Made by a program: the position numbers and the translations under genes
Assembly: GCF_002209535.1 (NCBI RefSeq)
Contig: NZ_NJIG01000005.1
Location: 186,001 to 250,000, forward strand
Direction: 5' to 3'
Length of the DNA: 64,000 bases
DNA from: Achromobacter marplatensis
GTDB taxonomy: Bacteria > Pseudomonadota > Gammaproteobacteria > Burkholderiales > Burkholderiaceae_B
Shown here: one piece after another, positions 1 to 9,099 of the stretch
How the letters are laid out: the number at the start of each line of letters is the position of its first letter
Numbering within the stretch: position 1 is the first letter of the stretch
The notes under the pieces: generated by a model
The model's database searches: none
What the model was told of the DNA's origin: nothing
The model's input: only the letters and a program-made list of their open reading frames with translations

Positions 1-162
1 AGCAGCTTCCTCCAAGACGGACAAGCGGCGTCCGCACAGATGGACGGTGGCGCCCAGGGACGCCAATTGATCGGCCATCGCGTAGCCCAGCCCGGTTCCC
101 CCGCCCGTAACGAGGATGCGCTGGCCGCGGAACAAGTCCGCCCGGAACATGCTTTGCGGCAT
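1..162 (-). CDS. SDR-family oxidoreductase, N-terminal part (cut by window edge)
   Basis: Only the first 54 codons lie in the window. The translation begins MPQSMFRADLF and carries the Rossmann dinucleotide-binding motif TGGGTGLG at about residues 19-26, followed by a helix and the second strand ending in CGRR, typical of short-chain dehydrogenases/reductases that bind NADP(H). The start is the ATG at 162, with AGGAG seven bases upstream. It is transcribed divergently from the LysR regulator at 311, the usual arrangement of a LysR target. Substrate cannot be told from this fragment. Confidence 0.85.
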   Translation of the reverse strand, partial: MPQSMFRADLFRGQRILVTGGGTGLGYAMADQLASLGATVHLCGRRLSVLEEAA

Positions 163-231
163 GGTTTGTCTCCTGTTGTCATTGGAATTGCCGGCACCGG
201 ACGCGTGGTGCCGATGCGGTTCAGGGCCAGA

Positions 232-249
232 ATATCAACGCACAGATAT
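232..249. promoter_or_regulatory. Candidate LysR operator in the SDR/lysR divergent promoter
   Basis: The 148-bp divergent intergenic region holds an inverted repeat ATATC-N8-GATAT. It fits the T-N11-A spacing typical of LysR-type binding sites and lies about 60 bases before the lysR start. Assignment to the adjacent regulator is inference. Confidence 0.5.
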
Positions 250-310
250 CGCGACAATCCTTCACCCTGAGTAAACTCTGTTTCCTCACAGGCAACAATC
301 GACGACGCCC

Positions 311-1240
311 ATGTCCGCCTTGCCCACGCTAGACCTGAACCTGATCCAGCTGTTCGTGACCATCGTCGAAGCGGGCACGCTCAGCGAAGCGGCGTCGCGC
401 CAGGGCGTCACCCGGTCCCACGTCAGCCGCAATCTGCAGAAGCTGGAGCGGGCGTTCGGGGCGCAGTTGATCCGACGCACCACCCGCCGCCTGGAACTCA
501 CGCATCAGGGCACCGTGCTGTACGAGCACGGCGCCCGCATGGCCGGCGAGGTGGAATCGGCGCGCCACGCCTTGCAGAAGCTGGGCGCCGAACCCACCGG
601 CCACGTTCGCCTGTCGCTGCCGACCGGGCTGGGCGAACTGGATGCGCTGCGCCCGCTGTTGGTGCGCTTCGCGCTGGCGCATCCCAGCCTGAGCCTGCGC
701 GTGCTGTTTTCCAACCGGGTCAGCGATTTGATCTCGTCCGAGATCGACGTGGCCCTGCGCGTGGTCTCATCACCCCCGCAGGACTACGTGGCGCGCGAAC
801 TGGGGGACGTGAAATGGCATCTATGCGCCGCCCCCGCCTATTTGCAGCGCGCCGGCACGCCCGCGCATCCGCGCGACCTGGGGCGGCTGGACTTTCTTTG
901 CCCGCCCGGCCCCAAGCCCCAGGCGACGCTGCGTCTGCACCGCAAAGGGCAAAGCTACGAGGTCAAGCTGGCGCCCCGGCTGCAATCCGAATACTTCCCG
1001 TTCCTGGCCGAGGCGGCCCGCGACGGCGCGGGCGTGGCGCTGCTGCCGGCCTACATCGTGCAGCCCGACCTGCAGGCCCGGCGGCTGCGCGAGGTGCTGC
1101 CCGCCTACAAGGCCGAAGGGCCAGGCGACAAGCTCTTCATCCTGACCTCGCCCACCCCCTACCCGTCCACCGCCCAGCGGGCGCTGGTGGATTACCTGAA
1201 GGCCGAACTCGAGCCCCTGCTGCGCGATTTCCTCGCCTGA
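311..1240 (+). CDS. LysR-family transcriptional regulator
   Basis: 309 residues, the normal LysR length. The N-terminus (about residues 9-68) is the winged helix-turn-helix, with LFVTIVEAGTLSEAASRQGVT and then SHVSRNLQKLER as recognition helix. The remainder (about 95-300) is the periplasmic-binding-like effector domain, in the form found in the common subgroup that regulates adjacent oxidoreductases. It is divergent to the SDR gene at 1-162 and probably controls it. Effector unknown. The start is the ATG at 311; no strong Shine-Dalgarno is visible. Confidence 0.93.
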   Translation: MSALPTLDLNLIQLFVTIVEAGTLSEAASRQGVTRSHVSRNLQKLERAFGAQLIRRTTRRLELTHQGTVLYEHGARMAGEVESARHALQKLGAEPTGHVRLSLPTGLGELDALRPLLVRFALAHPSLSLRVLFSNRVSDLISSEIDVALRVVSSPPQDYVARELGDVKWHLCAAPAYLQRAGTPAHPRDLGRLDFLCPPGPKPQATLRLHRKGQSYEVKLAPRLQSEYFPFLAEAARDGAGVALLPAYIVQPDLQARRLREVLPAYKAEGPGDKLFILTSPTPYPSTAQRALVDYLKAELEPLLRDFLA

Positions 1241-1402
1241 AACGCCCCCGCCCCGCCGGCCGCCGGCCCCCGGCGCGGCCCGCCATGCAACGGTAGGACT
1301 TCTTTGGTAAAACCGCGGGGTCTTGCAGGCTTGGCCCTTGTCCGCCAAAGTAGGGGTTTTGCAGCAGTTCCGGCTGCCGCTTTCCGGAACAGGGGCGGAA
1401 CT

Positions 1403-1439
1403 TTGACGCGCCACCCAAGTCTTATATAAGATATAAGAC
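1403..1439 (+). promoter_or_regulatory. acnA promoter overlapped by a 21-bp palindromic operator
   Basis: A perfect inverted repeat with 9-base arms GTCTTATAT and ATATAAGAC around AAG spans 1419-1439. A sigma-70-like pair TTGACG (1403-1408) and TATAAG (1425-1430), spaced 16, puts the -10 inside the palindrome, which suggests repression by a dimeric regulator. A second possible -10, TACAAT, is at 1468-1473. The rest of the 310-bp gap after lysR holds two copies of GGGG(C/T)TTTGCAG-like sequence at 1317 and 1353, and no gene that I can see. Confidence 0.55.
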
Positions 1440-1550
1440 ATAAGGACGCGCACGGGCCTGTCTCCCCTACAATGACAAACGCGCCAAAACGCCAAAAAAT
1501 GCCGCCTGCGCTTGGGTAACAGTAAGCCAGGCAAAACCACGGAGTCCATC

Positions 1551-4256
1551 ATGCCGCACAACACCCTCGATACTCTCAAGAATTTCAAGATCGGCAATAA
1601 ATCCTGTCAGTACTACTCGCTGCCGGCGCTGGGCAAGTCCCTCGGCATCGATGTGCAGCGGCTCCCGGTTTCGATCCGCATCGTGCTGGAATCCGTGCTG
1701 CGCAACTGTGATGGCAAGAAGGTCACGGAAGAACACGTCAAGCAGCTCGCCAACTGGCAGGCCAATGCCCGCCGCGAAGACGAGATCCCGTTCGTCGTGG
1801 CCCGCGTCGTGCTGCAGGACTTCACCGGCGTGCCGCTGCTGGCTGACATCGCCGCCATGCGCTCGGTGGCCGACAAGATGGGCAAGAGCCCCAAGAGCAT
1901 CGAACCGCTGGTGCCGGTGGACCTGGTCGTTGACCACTCGGTCATGATCGATTACTTCGGCACCAAGAATGCGCTGGACCTGAACATGAAGCTGGAATTC
2001 AAGCGCAACCAGGAGCGCTACCAGTTCATGAAGTGGGGCATGCAGGCGTTCGACACCTTCGGGGTCGTGCCTCCGGGCTTCGGCATCGTCCACCAGGTCA
2101 ACCTGGAGTACTTGGCGCGCGGCGTGCATCAGGACAAGAAGAACAATGTCTACTACCCCGATTCGCTGGTGGGCACCGACAGCCACACCACGATGATCAA
2201 CGGCATCGGCGTGGTGGGCTGGGGCGTGGGCGGCATCGAAGCCGAAGCCGGCATGCTGGGCCAGCCCGTGTACTTCCTGACGCCCGACGTGGTGGGCGTG
2301 GAACTCAAGGGCCAGTTGCGCGGCGGCGTCACCGCCACCGACCTGGTGCTGACCATCACCGAAATGCTGCGCCGTGAAAAAGTGGTGGGCAAGTTCGTCG
2401 AATTTTGCGGTGAAGGCACCGCCAGCCTGACGGTGGCCGAACGCGCCACCATCGGCAACATGGCGCCGGAATACGGCGCCACCATGGGCTTCTTCCCCGT
2501 CGACGAACGCACCATCGACTACTTCCGCGGCACCGGCCGCACCGAAGACGAGATCGCCGCCTTCGAAGCCTATTTCAAGGCCCAGAAGATGTTCGGCATC
2601 CCGGCCGCCCAGGACATCAACTTCACCAAGCTGCTGACGCTGGACCTGTCCACCGTGGCCCCGTCGCTGGCCGGCCCGAAGCGCCCGCAAGACCGCATCG
2701 AAATCGGCAACGTCAAGAACACGTTCATTGACCTGTTCTCCAAGCCCATCGCCGAGAACGGCTTCAACCAGCCCGCCGAAAAGCTGGGTGAAACCTTCAC
2801 CACCAGCACCGGCACCAAGATCAAGAATGGCGACATCCTGATCGCCGCCATCACGTCGTGCACCAACACGTCCAACCCCAACGTGCTGCTGGCCGCCGGC
2901 CTGCTGGCCAAGAAGGCCGTGGAAGCCGGCTTGAAGGTACCCAAGCACATCAAAACCTCGCTTGCCCCCGGATCACGCGTCGTCACCGACTACCTGACCA
3001 AGACGGGCCTCCTGCCCTACCTGGAAAAGCTGGGCTTCGACGTGGCCGCCTACGGCTGCACCACCTGCATCGGCAACGCGGGCGACCTGACGCCGGACCT
3101 GAACGAAGCCATCACCGGCAACGATCTCGTCTGCTCGGCCGTGCTGTCGGGCAACCGCAACTTCGAAGCGCGTATCCACCCGAACATCAAGGCCAACTTC
3201 CTGGCCTCGCCCCCGCTGGTCGTGGCCTACGCGCTGGCCGGCACCGTCACGCGCGACCTGATGACCGAACCCGTGGGCCGCGGCAAGAACGGCGACGTCT
3301 GGCTGGGCGACATCTGGCCCACGTCCGAAGAAGTCGAAGCGCTGATGAAGCATGCGCTGGACCCGAAGGTCTTCGAAGCCAACTACGGCCAGGTCAAGAG
3401 CAACCCGGGCAAGCTCTGGGAGAACATCAAGGGCGTCAACGGCGACACCTACAACTGGCCGGAATCGACCTACATCGCTGAGCCGCCCTTCTTCGAAGGC
3501 TTCGGCATGACGCCGGCCGCCATGCCGGCCGTCAAGGGCGCACGCGCGCTGGGCGTGTTCGGCGACTCGGTCACCACCGACCACATCTCGCCCGCCGGTT
3601 CCATCAAGGAAACCTCGCCCGCAGGCAAGTGGCTCAAGGCCAACGGCGTCATGAAGGCCGATTTCAACAGCTACGGCTCGCGCCGCGGCAACCACGAAAT
3701 CATGATGCGCGGCACGTTCGCCAACGTGCGCATCAAGAACCTGATGATCCCGTCGCTGCCGGACGGCAGCCGCTTCGAAGGCGGCGAAACCCTGTTCCAG
3801 CCCACCGGCGAACAGATGTCCATCTATGACGCGGCCATGAAGTACGTGGCCGACGGCACGCCCACCGTGGTGTTCGGCGGCGAAGAGTACGGCACCGGAT
3901 CGTCGCGCGACTGGGCGGCCAAGGGCACCCAGCTGCTGGGCGTGAAGGCCGTCATCACCCGCAGCTTCGAACGCATCCACCGCAGCAACCTGGTGGGCAT
4001 GGGCGTGCTGCCGCTGCAGTTCAAGGGCGCCGACAGCGTGCAATCGCTGGGCATCACCGGCGAAGAGACCTACGACATCTCGGGCCTGGAAAATGGCATC
4101 AAGCCGATGCAGGACGTGACGCTGACGATCACCCGCAAAGACGGTTCGAAGCAGGACGTGACGGTGCTGCTGCGCATCGACACCCCGATCGAGGTCGACT
4201 ACTACCAGCACGGCGGCATCCTGCCCTTCGTGCTGCGCCAACTGCTGGCCGCCTGA
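1551..4256 (+). CDS. acnA: Aconitate hydratase AcnA
   Basis: 901 residues, the usual length of bacterial AcnA/IRP-type aconitases. It interconverts citrate and isocitrate in the TCA cycle in the cytoplasm. The three [4Fe-4S] ligands are visible: Cys437 in [10 protein letters not shown] and Cys503 and Cys506 in [10 protein letters not shown]. The C-terminal swivel domain has [13 protein letters not shown], the conserved active-site Ser/Arg loop. I chose the ATG at 1551 over an upstream in-frame ATG at 1512, because it has GGAG six bases upstream and matches the family N-terminus. The gene is monocistronic, with a palindromic operator upstream and an intrinsic terminator downstream. Confidence 0.97.
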   Translation: MPHNTLDTLKNFKIGNKSCQYYSLPALGKSLGIDVQRLPVSIRIVLESVLRNCDGKKVTEEHVKQLANWQANARREDEIPFVVARVVLQDFTGVPLLADIAAMRSVADKMGKSPKSIEPLVPVDLVVDHSVMIDYFGTKNALDLNMKLEFKRNQERYQFMKWGMQAFDTFGVVPPGFGIVHQVNLEYLARGVHQDKKNNVYYPDSLVGTDSHTTMINGIGVVGWGVGGIEAEAGMLGQPVYFLTPDVVGVELKGQLRGGVTATDLVLTITEMLRREKVVGKFVEFCGEGTASLTVAERATIGNMAPEYGATMGFFPVDERTIDYFRGTGRTEDEIAAFEAYFKAQKMFGIPAAQDINFTKLLTLDLSTVAPSLAGPKRPQDRIEIGNVKNTFIDLFSKPIAENGFNQPAEKLGETFTTSTGTKIKNGDILIAAITSCTNTSNPNVLLAAGLLAKKAVEAGLKVPKHIKTSLAPGSRVVTDYLTKTGLLPYLEKLGFDVAAYGCTTCIGNAGDLTPDLNEAITGNDLVCSAVLSGNRNFEARIHPNIKANFLASPPLVVAYALAGTVTRDLMTEPVGRGKNGDVWLGDIWPTSEEVEALMKHALDPKVFEANYGQVKSNPGKLWENIKGVNGDTYNWPESTYIAEPPFFEGFGMTPAAMPAVKGARALGVFGDSVTTDHISPAGSIKETSPAGKWLKANGVMKADFNSYGSRRGNHEIMMRGTFANVRIKNLMIPSLPDGSRFEGGETLFQPTGEQMSIYDAAMKYVADGTPTVVFGGEEYGTGSSRDWAAKGTQLLGVKAVITRSFERIHRSNLVGMGVLPLQFKGADSVQSLGITGEETYDISGLENGIKPMQDVTLTITRKDGSKQDVTVLLRIDTPIEVDYYQHGGILPFVLRQLLAA

Positions 4257-4282
4257 GTCCGCTCGCGGCCTTCGCAATAGGG

Positions 4283-4317
4283 AAAGCCCCGGAACCTTGC
4301 GTTCCGGGGCTTTTTTT
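4283..4317 (+). terminator. Intrinsic terminator of acnA
   Basis: Stem of AGCCCCGGAAC and its complement around loop CTTGC, followed by seven T residues, 26 bases after the acnA stop. The A residues before the stem may let it also act for the convergent gene at 4336-5112. Confidence 0.92.
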
Positions 4318-4335
4318 CGCAGGCAATTGGCGGAT

Positions 4336-5112
4336 TCAGTCGTCGAACTGATAGGCGTCCATCGCCAGCGCCCCGTACGAGATCTCGTCGTTCAGCCGCT
4401 TGGCTGATGACCCACCCGCCCCCAGCGCCACGTACAGCGGCATCAGGTGGTCGTCATGCGGATGGGCCTGCATGGCGCCAGGCGCCTGGGCCTGCCAGTC
4501 CAGCAGGGCCGGCACGTTGTGCTCGGCCAGATTACGTGCATACCAGTCCTGGAATGCCGGCACGTAAGGCACGGCCGGCGCGTTCTGCGGCATCCGCACG
4601 TGGCGCAGATTGTGCGTCAACGACCCGGACCCGATGATCAGGATGTCCTCGTCGCGCAAGGGCGCCAGCGCGCGGCCCAGCTCCAGCTGCCCCGCGGCGT
4701 CGCGCCCCAGGTCGAGCGACAACTGCACCACCGGCACGTCGACCTCGGGATAAAGATAGCGCAGCGGTACCCAGGCGCCGTGATCCAGCGGCCGGCGCGG
4801 ATCGCGGTCGGCGGCGATGCCGGATTCGGCCAGCAAGGCCTGCACTCGCGCCGCCAGTTCGGGCGAACCCGGCGCGGCGTACTGCAGGGTGTAGAGCTCG
4901 GGTGGAAAGCCGCCGAAATCATGCCAGGCCACCTGCTGGTCACGCGTGGACAGCGCCAACCCCTCCCCCATCCAATGGGGAGACACCACGAGGATGCCCC
5001 GGGGCTTGCGGCCTTGCGCAAGGCTCCAGTCCGCCAGCACGGGGCCGGTCAGGCCGGGTTCGACGGCCAGCATGGGCGAGCCGTGGGAAACGAAAAGCGT
5101 AGGCCAACGCAT
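4336..5112 (-). CDS. LigB/YgiD-type extradiol ring-opening dioxygenase (DODA family)
   Basis: 258 residues, like E. coli YgiD (4,5-DOPA dioxygenase). LigB-superfamily enzymes use a non-haem metal to open catecholic rings. Motifs seen are the N-terminal LFVSHGSPM, WMGEG after VVSPHW, LDHGAWVPLRYLYPE, and GSGSLTHNL, which supply the conserved histidines. I chose ATG 5112 (MRWPTLF) because GGAGG lies eight bases upstream and the family starts here; an upstream extension to 5253 has no homologous character. Physiological substrate unknown. Convergent with acnA; divergent from the DUF2863 gene. Confidence 0.9.
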   Translation of the reverse strand: MRWPTLFVSHGSPMLAVEPGLTGPVLADWSLAQGRKPRGILVVSPHWMGEGLALSTRDQQVAWHDFGGFPPELYTLQYAAPGSPELAARVQALLAESGIAADRDPRRPLDHGAWVPLRYLYPEVDVPVVQLSLDLGRDAAGQLELGRALAPLRDEDILIIGSGSLTHNLRHVRMPQNAPAVPYVPAFQDWYARNLAEHNVPALLDWQAQAPGAMQAHPHDDHLMPLYVALGAGGSSAKRLNDEISYGALAMDAYQFDD

Positions 5113-5355
5113 GGCGATGCCTCCATAGATCAAGTCGATGAAAGCATTTTCGGATGTTTCTATTCGGCAATAAACCCCCTTCCCGGGGATAATCTGTTGC
5201 CATATAGGCATCAATGCAGACACCTGCGCAAACGCATGCCCGCCGGTCTCCATGACAGCGCATGAACCGCACGCCCGGGTCCGCCCCCAATGCCGAGGCG
5301 CGCGGCGGGCGTTAAACTACACCGTTACACCACTTACTGGACGTCCTCCGAAGTT

Positions 5356-6558
5356 ATGGCCCGATCCCGCAGCCAATCCGCTCCCCGCATGACCCGTGAC
5401 GCGACCCGCCTGGTTGCGCTTGCCCAGGCGCTTAACCGCTCGGGCAGCCGCGTCGAAGACGTGTTCTGGGAGAACCAGCTTGGCGAAGCGATTCCCAAGC
5501 TGCTCAAGGCTGGGCAGGACGCCCCGCTGGAAGCAGCCCTGGACCACCTCGCGCAAAGCGACATAGGCGCCTACGAAGTCTTGATCGAACAGGCGGAAAC
5601 CCTGTCCGAATCAATGAAGATCGAAAAGAACGGCGTTCTGTACGACGTCTTGCTGATCGTCGCGCCCATCGTCGCCTGGACCCGTTACGCAATTCCCACC
5701 GGCCCCGTTGCGGCGCCCGCCCAGCAGGCACTGCTTGCCCAGCTGCATGGCCATGTGCTGTCCAGCCAGGCGCGCACGGCGTTGATGCCCATGCTGGTCA
5801 GCGTGGACCAGATGCCCCGCACCTTCGGCGAAACCTGGCAATGGCTGCAACGCCTGGGCTCGCAGGCGCTGGGTGCCGAAACCACCAAGCCTGCCCTGAA
5901 CACCGAAGCCGAAACCGCGAACATGCTGGCCGACACGCGCTACATCATCGGCGCCGTGGCGGTGCCCGAGAACGCGCCGATCTTCCGCTGGCAGGAACAG
6001 ATGGGCGAAGCCGACGCCAGCCGCGACGCCTGCCAGGAACAGTGGGCCGCGCAGGCGCAGCCCACCCTGGCCGCCCTGATGCCGGGCTGCGGCTTCGAAG
6101 CGCTGCTGCCTGACGCCTATTACGTCAGCAACCGCGAAGCCGACCGCCGGGTGCGTCCCTTGTCGTTGCGCGCGGCCATCAGCTGGCTGGAAGGCGCGGT
6201 CAGCCTGGAAGCGTCTCAGTTGCGCGCGGTCGTGGCCGGCTGCGGCGAAAGCCGCATCGACGAATACCGCATCGGCTTTACGGCGCGCAACAACAATGAC
6301 GTCTACTACGGCTGCGTGTGGCCCTTGTACGGGCGCGAGGAAGAACTGCCGTCCGACGAAGGCCAGCCCGACGTGGTCGACGAGATCACGGCGTTGCTCA
6401 AGGAATACGGCGTGACCGAAGTGCGACGCATCCCCGGCGTGCTGCCGGCGGAATACTGCGAAGACTGCGGCGCGCCCTACTTCCCGAACCCACTGGGCGA
6501 ACTGGTGCACGCCGAACTGCCCGAAGACGCCGAAGCCGCGCCCGCCAAGTTCCACTAA
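5356..6558 (+). CDS. DUF2863-family protein, first gene of the EF-P modification cluster
   Basis: 400 residues starting MARSRSQSAPRMTRDATRLV, cytoplasmic by composition (no signal peptide or membrane segment). It resembles the DUF2863 proteins of Burkholderiales; this is recognition from memory. The C-terminus has a Cys-pair element YCEDCGAPYFPNPLGEL that looks like half of a zinc ribbon. Its stop is six bases before earP, so the two are very likely co-transcribed, which hints at a translation-related role. No biochemical function known to me. I prefer ATG 5356 to an upstream in-frame start at 5290; ribosome-binding evidence is weak for both. Confidence 0.75.
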   Translation: MARSRSQSAPRMTRDATRLVALAQALNRSGSRVEDVFWENQLGEAIPKLLKAGQDAPLEAALDHLAQSDIGAYEVLIEQAETLSESMKIEKNGVLYDVLLIVAPIVAWTRYAIPTGPVAAPAQQALLAQLHGHVLSSQARTALMPMLVSVDQMPRTFGETWQWLQRLGSQALGAETTKPALNTEAETANMLADTRYIIGAVAVPENAPIFRWQEQMGEADASRDACQEQWAAQAQPTLAALMPGCGFEALLPDAYYVSNREADRRVRPLSLRAAISWLEGAVSLEASQLRAVVAGCGESRIDEYRIGFTARNNNDVYYGCVWPLYGREEELPSDEGQPDVVDEITALLKEYGVTEVRRIPGVLPAEYCEDCGAPYFPNPLGELVHAELPEDAEAAPAKFH

Positions 6559-6564
6559 GCCGCC

Positions 6565-7677
6565 ATGCAAGCAGACATCTTTTGCCGGGTCGTCGACAAC
6601 TACGGCGACATCGGCGTCTGCTGGCGGCTGGCGCGCCGGCTGTCGCAAGGCCGCGGCTGGGATATCCGCCTGTGGGTGGACGACCTGGCCAGCTTTGCAC
6701 GCATCCAGCCCGGCATCGAACCCCAAGCGGCACGGCAGCAACTGGGCGGTGTGGACATCGTGCATTGGTCCGATGCGCCGGACCCGGCCCTGACCGCGCG
6801 CGACGTCGTCATCGAAGCGTTCGCCTGCGATCCCCCGCCGGTGTTCGTGGACAGCATGCGACGCGTGCATCCGGTCTGGATCAATCTGGAATACCTGAGT
6901 GCCGAGGCCTGGGTGGAAAGCTGCCACGGCCTGCCGTCGCAGCGGCCGGACGGGCTGGTGAAGCATTTTTTCTTTCCCGGTTTCACGCCCGCCACGGGCG
7001 GCCTGTTGCGCGAACCCGGGCTGGATGCCGAACGCGACGCCTTGCAGGCGTCCATGGACCTGCAGAATGCGTTTCTGCGATCGCTGGGCGTGGACGAAGC
7101 CCTGTTGTTGCGTCGCCGCGACGGTGCCCGCACGGTGTCCCTGTTTTGCTATCCCACGGCGCCAGTCGACGCGCTGGTCCAGGCGTTGGCGGCCAACGCG
7201 CAACCCAGCGTGCTGCTGGTTCCCGAGGGCGTGGCCCCCGGCCTCGAAGCCGCGTGCGCCGCGCCCGGCTCCCCCCTTCTGGCGCGCCTGCCCTTCGTGG
7301 CCCAGCCGGATTTTGACCGCCTGCTCTGGTGCGCGGACCTGAACTTCGTGCGCGGCGAAGACTCCTTCATCCGCGCGGCCTGGGCGGCGCGCCCGCTCGT
7401 GTGGCAGATCTACCCGCAAGACGAGAACATCCATCTGGAAAAGCTGGAGTCCTGGCTGGCCCGCTATCCGGCCCCCGATTCTGCGCATGCGCTGATCCGG
7501 GCGTGGAACCAGCCCGAAACCGCGCAGACGGCTGCAGCCACTGCCCAAACCCTGGCGCCTGACGCCTGGCAAGCGTGGCGTGCCGCCGCCCGGCAGTGGG
7601 ATGCCACGCAGGCCAGCCAGCCGGATCTGGCTGAAAATCTGGCGGACTTTTGCGCAGACTTGGCCAAGAAACGTTAG
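6565..7677 (+). CDS. earP: EarP, protein-arginine rhamnosyltransferase for EF-P
   Basis: 370 residues, the expected EarP length. EarP transfers rhamnose from dTDP-beta-L-rhamnose to Arg32 of elongation factor P, which activates EF-P for translation of polyproline stretches. The N-terminus DIFCRVVDNYGDIGVCWRLARRL is the diagnostic DNYGD-containing segment; the C-terminal half carries FVRGEDSFIRAAWAARPLVWQIYPQ, the conserved nucleotide-sugar-binding GT-B region. It follows the DUF2863 gene by six bases and precedes efp by 200 bases, a linkage seen in many beta- and gammaproteobacteria. Confidence 0.96.
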   Translation: MQADIFCRVVDNYGDIGVCWRLARRLSQGRGWDIRLWVDDLASFARIQPGIEPQAARQQLGGVDIVHWSDAPDPALTARDVVIEAFACDPPPVFVDSMRRVHPVWINLEYLSAEAWVESCHGLPSQRPDGLVKHFFFPGFTPATGGLLREPGLDAERDALQASMDLQNAFLRSLGVDEALLLRRRDGARTVSLFCYPTAPVDALVQALAANAQPSVLLVPEGVAPGLEAACAAPGSPLLARLPFVAQPDFDRLLWCADLNFVRGEDSFIRAAWAARPLVWQIYPQDENIHLEKLESWLARYPAPDSAHALIRAWNQPETAQTAAATAQTLAPDAWQAWRAAARQWDATQASQPDLAENLADFCADLAKKR

Positions 7678-7877
7678 AATAGAGAGTTTTCTGAGTCGCC
7701 CTGGATTTGTCGGGCCTCAACAATGAACGCCTCCCGGGGTGTGCATGAAACCGCAAGCAGGGTCTTTTGCTGGGTCTTACGGCCTGTCTTCCGACCCCTT
7801 TCTTTTGTCCGTGTCTTTCGCGGCAGCGGCTTTTTGCAAGCACGGCGAGTGCACCCATCACCCCCGGAGTTTTATCG

Positions 7878-8438
7878 ATGAAAACCGCTCAGGAATTGCG
7901 AGTCGGCAACGTGGTCATGGTCGGCAAGGATCCCCTCGTGGTCCAGAAAGCCGAATACAACAAGTCTGGCCGTAACGCTGCTGTTGTGAAGCTGAAGTTC
8001 AAGAACCTCTTGACCGCCTCGGCCAGCGAATCGGTCTACAAGGCCGACGAAAAGTTCGAAGTCGTCCAGCTGGATCGCAAGGAGTGCACCTACTCCTACT
8101 TCGGCGACCCCATGTACGTCTTCATGGACGAAGAGTACAACCAGTACGAAATCGAAGCCGAAAGCATGGGCGATGCCCTGAACTACCTGGAAGAAGCGAT
8201 GCCCGTGGAAGTGGTCTTCTACGACGGCCGCGCCATCTCGGTTGAACTGCCCACCACGCTCGTTCGCGAAATCACCTACACCGAACCCGCCGTCCGTGGC
8301 GATACGTCGGGCAAGGTCACCAAGCCGGCCAAGATCAACACCGGCTACGAACTGAACGTGCCGCTGTTCTGCGCGATCGGCGACAAGATCGAAATCGACA
8401 CCCGCACGAACGAATACCGCAGCCGCGTCAACAACTGA
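7878..8438 (+). CDS. efp: Elongation factor P (arginine-type)
   Basis: 186 residues, normal EF-P length, three OB/KOW-like domains. It relieves ribosomes stalled at consecutive prolines. The modification loop is [10 protein letters not shown] with arginine at position 32, not the lysine used by EpmA; this matches the adjacent earP. The C-terminal signature ends in [13 protein letters not shown]. The start is ATG 7878 with GGAG eight bases upstream; an in-frame upstream extension to 7767 lacks family similarity. The roughly 200-base leader after earP suggests its own promoter, though I cannot point to a convincing one. Confidence 0.97.
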   Translation: MKTAQELRVGNVVMVGKDPLVVQKAEYNKSGRNAAVVKLKFKNLLTASASESVYKADEKFEVVQLDRKECTYSYFGDPMYVFMDEEYNQYEIEAESMGDALNYLEEAMPVEVVFYDGRAISVELPTTLVREITYTEPAVRGDTSGKVTKPAKINTGYELNVPLFCAIGDKIEIDTRTNEYRSRVNN

Positions 8439-8454
8439 TCCGGCCAGCAGGTAC

Positions 8455-8488
8455 AAAAAAGCCAGACCTTCCGGTCTGGCTTTTTTTT
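8455..8488. terminator. Bidirectional intrinsic terminator between efp and the DUF1178 gene
   Basis: Stem GCCAGACC/GGTCTGGC around TTCC, preceded by six A and followed by eight T residues. It lies between convergent genes, so it can terminate both. Confidence 0.93.
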
Positions 8489-8508
8489 GCCCATATTGCC
8501 GACATCTT

Positions 8509-8967
8509 CTACTGCAAACGCTCATCGTCCAGGAAGTCGGGCACCGCCATGACTTCGATGCCATCGTCGGCCAGCGCTTCGCGCTCTTCGGGCGTGGCCG
8601 TGCCGCGGATGGGACGCTCGTCGGCGTCGCCCTCATGGATGCGGCGCGCCTCTTCGGCGAAACGCGGCCCCACGTTTTCGGTATTGCGCAACAGCGCGCG
8701 CACCTGCTTCATCACGACGGCCTGCAACGCGGCCATTTTCTCGGCGTCCGACGCACCGGCCGGCACGGCTGGCGGTTGGGCCGGCGCATGCAGGTGGGAG
8801 ACGTTCAGACGCGGCGCAGACAGGCGCTTGGTGATGCTGGCCGACCCGCAGACGGGACACGTGACCAAGCCACGCGCCTGCTGCGCGTCATAGTCATCGT
8901 GCGATCCGAACCAGCCTTCAAAAATGTGGCTGTGCTCGCACTGGAGGTCGAAAACTTTGAGAGCCAT
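8509..8967 (-). CDS. DUF1178-family protein with N-terminal Cys motif
   Basis: 152 residues. The N-terminus MALKVFDLQCEHSHIFEGWF and CPVCGS at about residues 38-43 match the DUF1178 family, small cytoplasmic proteins of proteobacteria with one zinc-ribbon-like CPxCG site. The middle is Pro/Ala-rich and the C-terminal half helical (RNTENVGPRFAEEARRIHEG is well conserved in the family). The start is ATG 8967; an open extension to 9057 has no family character. No known function. Convergent with efp. Confidence 0.88.
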   Translation of the reverse strand: MALKVFDLQCEHSHIFEGWFGSHDDYDAQQARGLVTCPVCGSASITKRLSAPRLNVSHLHAPAQPPAVPAGASDAEKMAALQAVVMKQVRALLRNTENVGPRFAEEARRIHEGDADERPIRGTATPEEREALADDGIEVMAVPDFLDDERLQ

Positions 8968-9007
8968 GGTTGCTATATGGGGTCCAGCAGCCAGAATACA
9001 AGAATCC

Positions 9008-9041
9008 GCCCGTGGCGGGCGCCCCCCCGCCTCAGGCGGGG
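9008..9041. repeat. Two adjacent GC-rich hairpins
   Basis: Between the lipoprotein terminator and the DUF1178 start lie GCCCG-TGG-CGGGC (9008-9020) and CCCCGCC-TCA-GGCGGGG (9025-9041). Neither has a T-run. They may be a REP-like element or a leader structure of the DUF1178 gene. Confidence 0.5.
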
Positions 9042-9057
9042 ATAGGGCAGCCTCCAA

Positions 9058-9081
9058 GTAAAAACGGGCCCGAAGGCCCGT
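9058..9081 (-). terminator. Intrinsic terminator of the coiled-coil lipoprotein gene
   Basis: Read on the minus strand: stem ACGGGCC/GGCCCGT around TTCG, followed by five T residues, about 20 bases after the stop at 9100. Confidence 0.85.
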
Positions 9082-9099
9082 CCTGACGATTGGCGCCGC

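Noticed and set aside
5611-7572. A 653-residue open frame opposite DUF2863 and earP
   Set aside because: Antisense to two confidently identified genes; composition typical of high-GC shadow frames.
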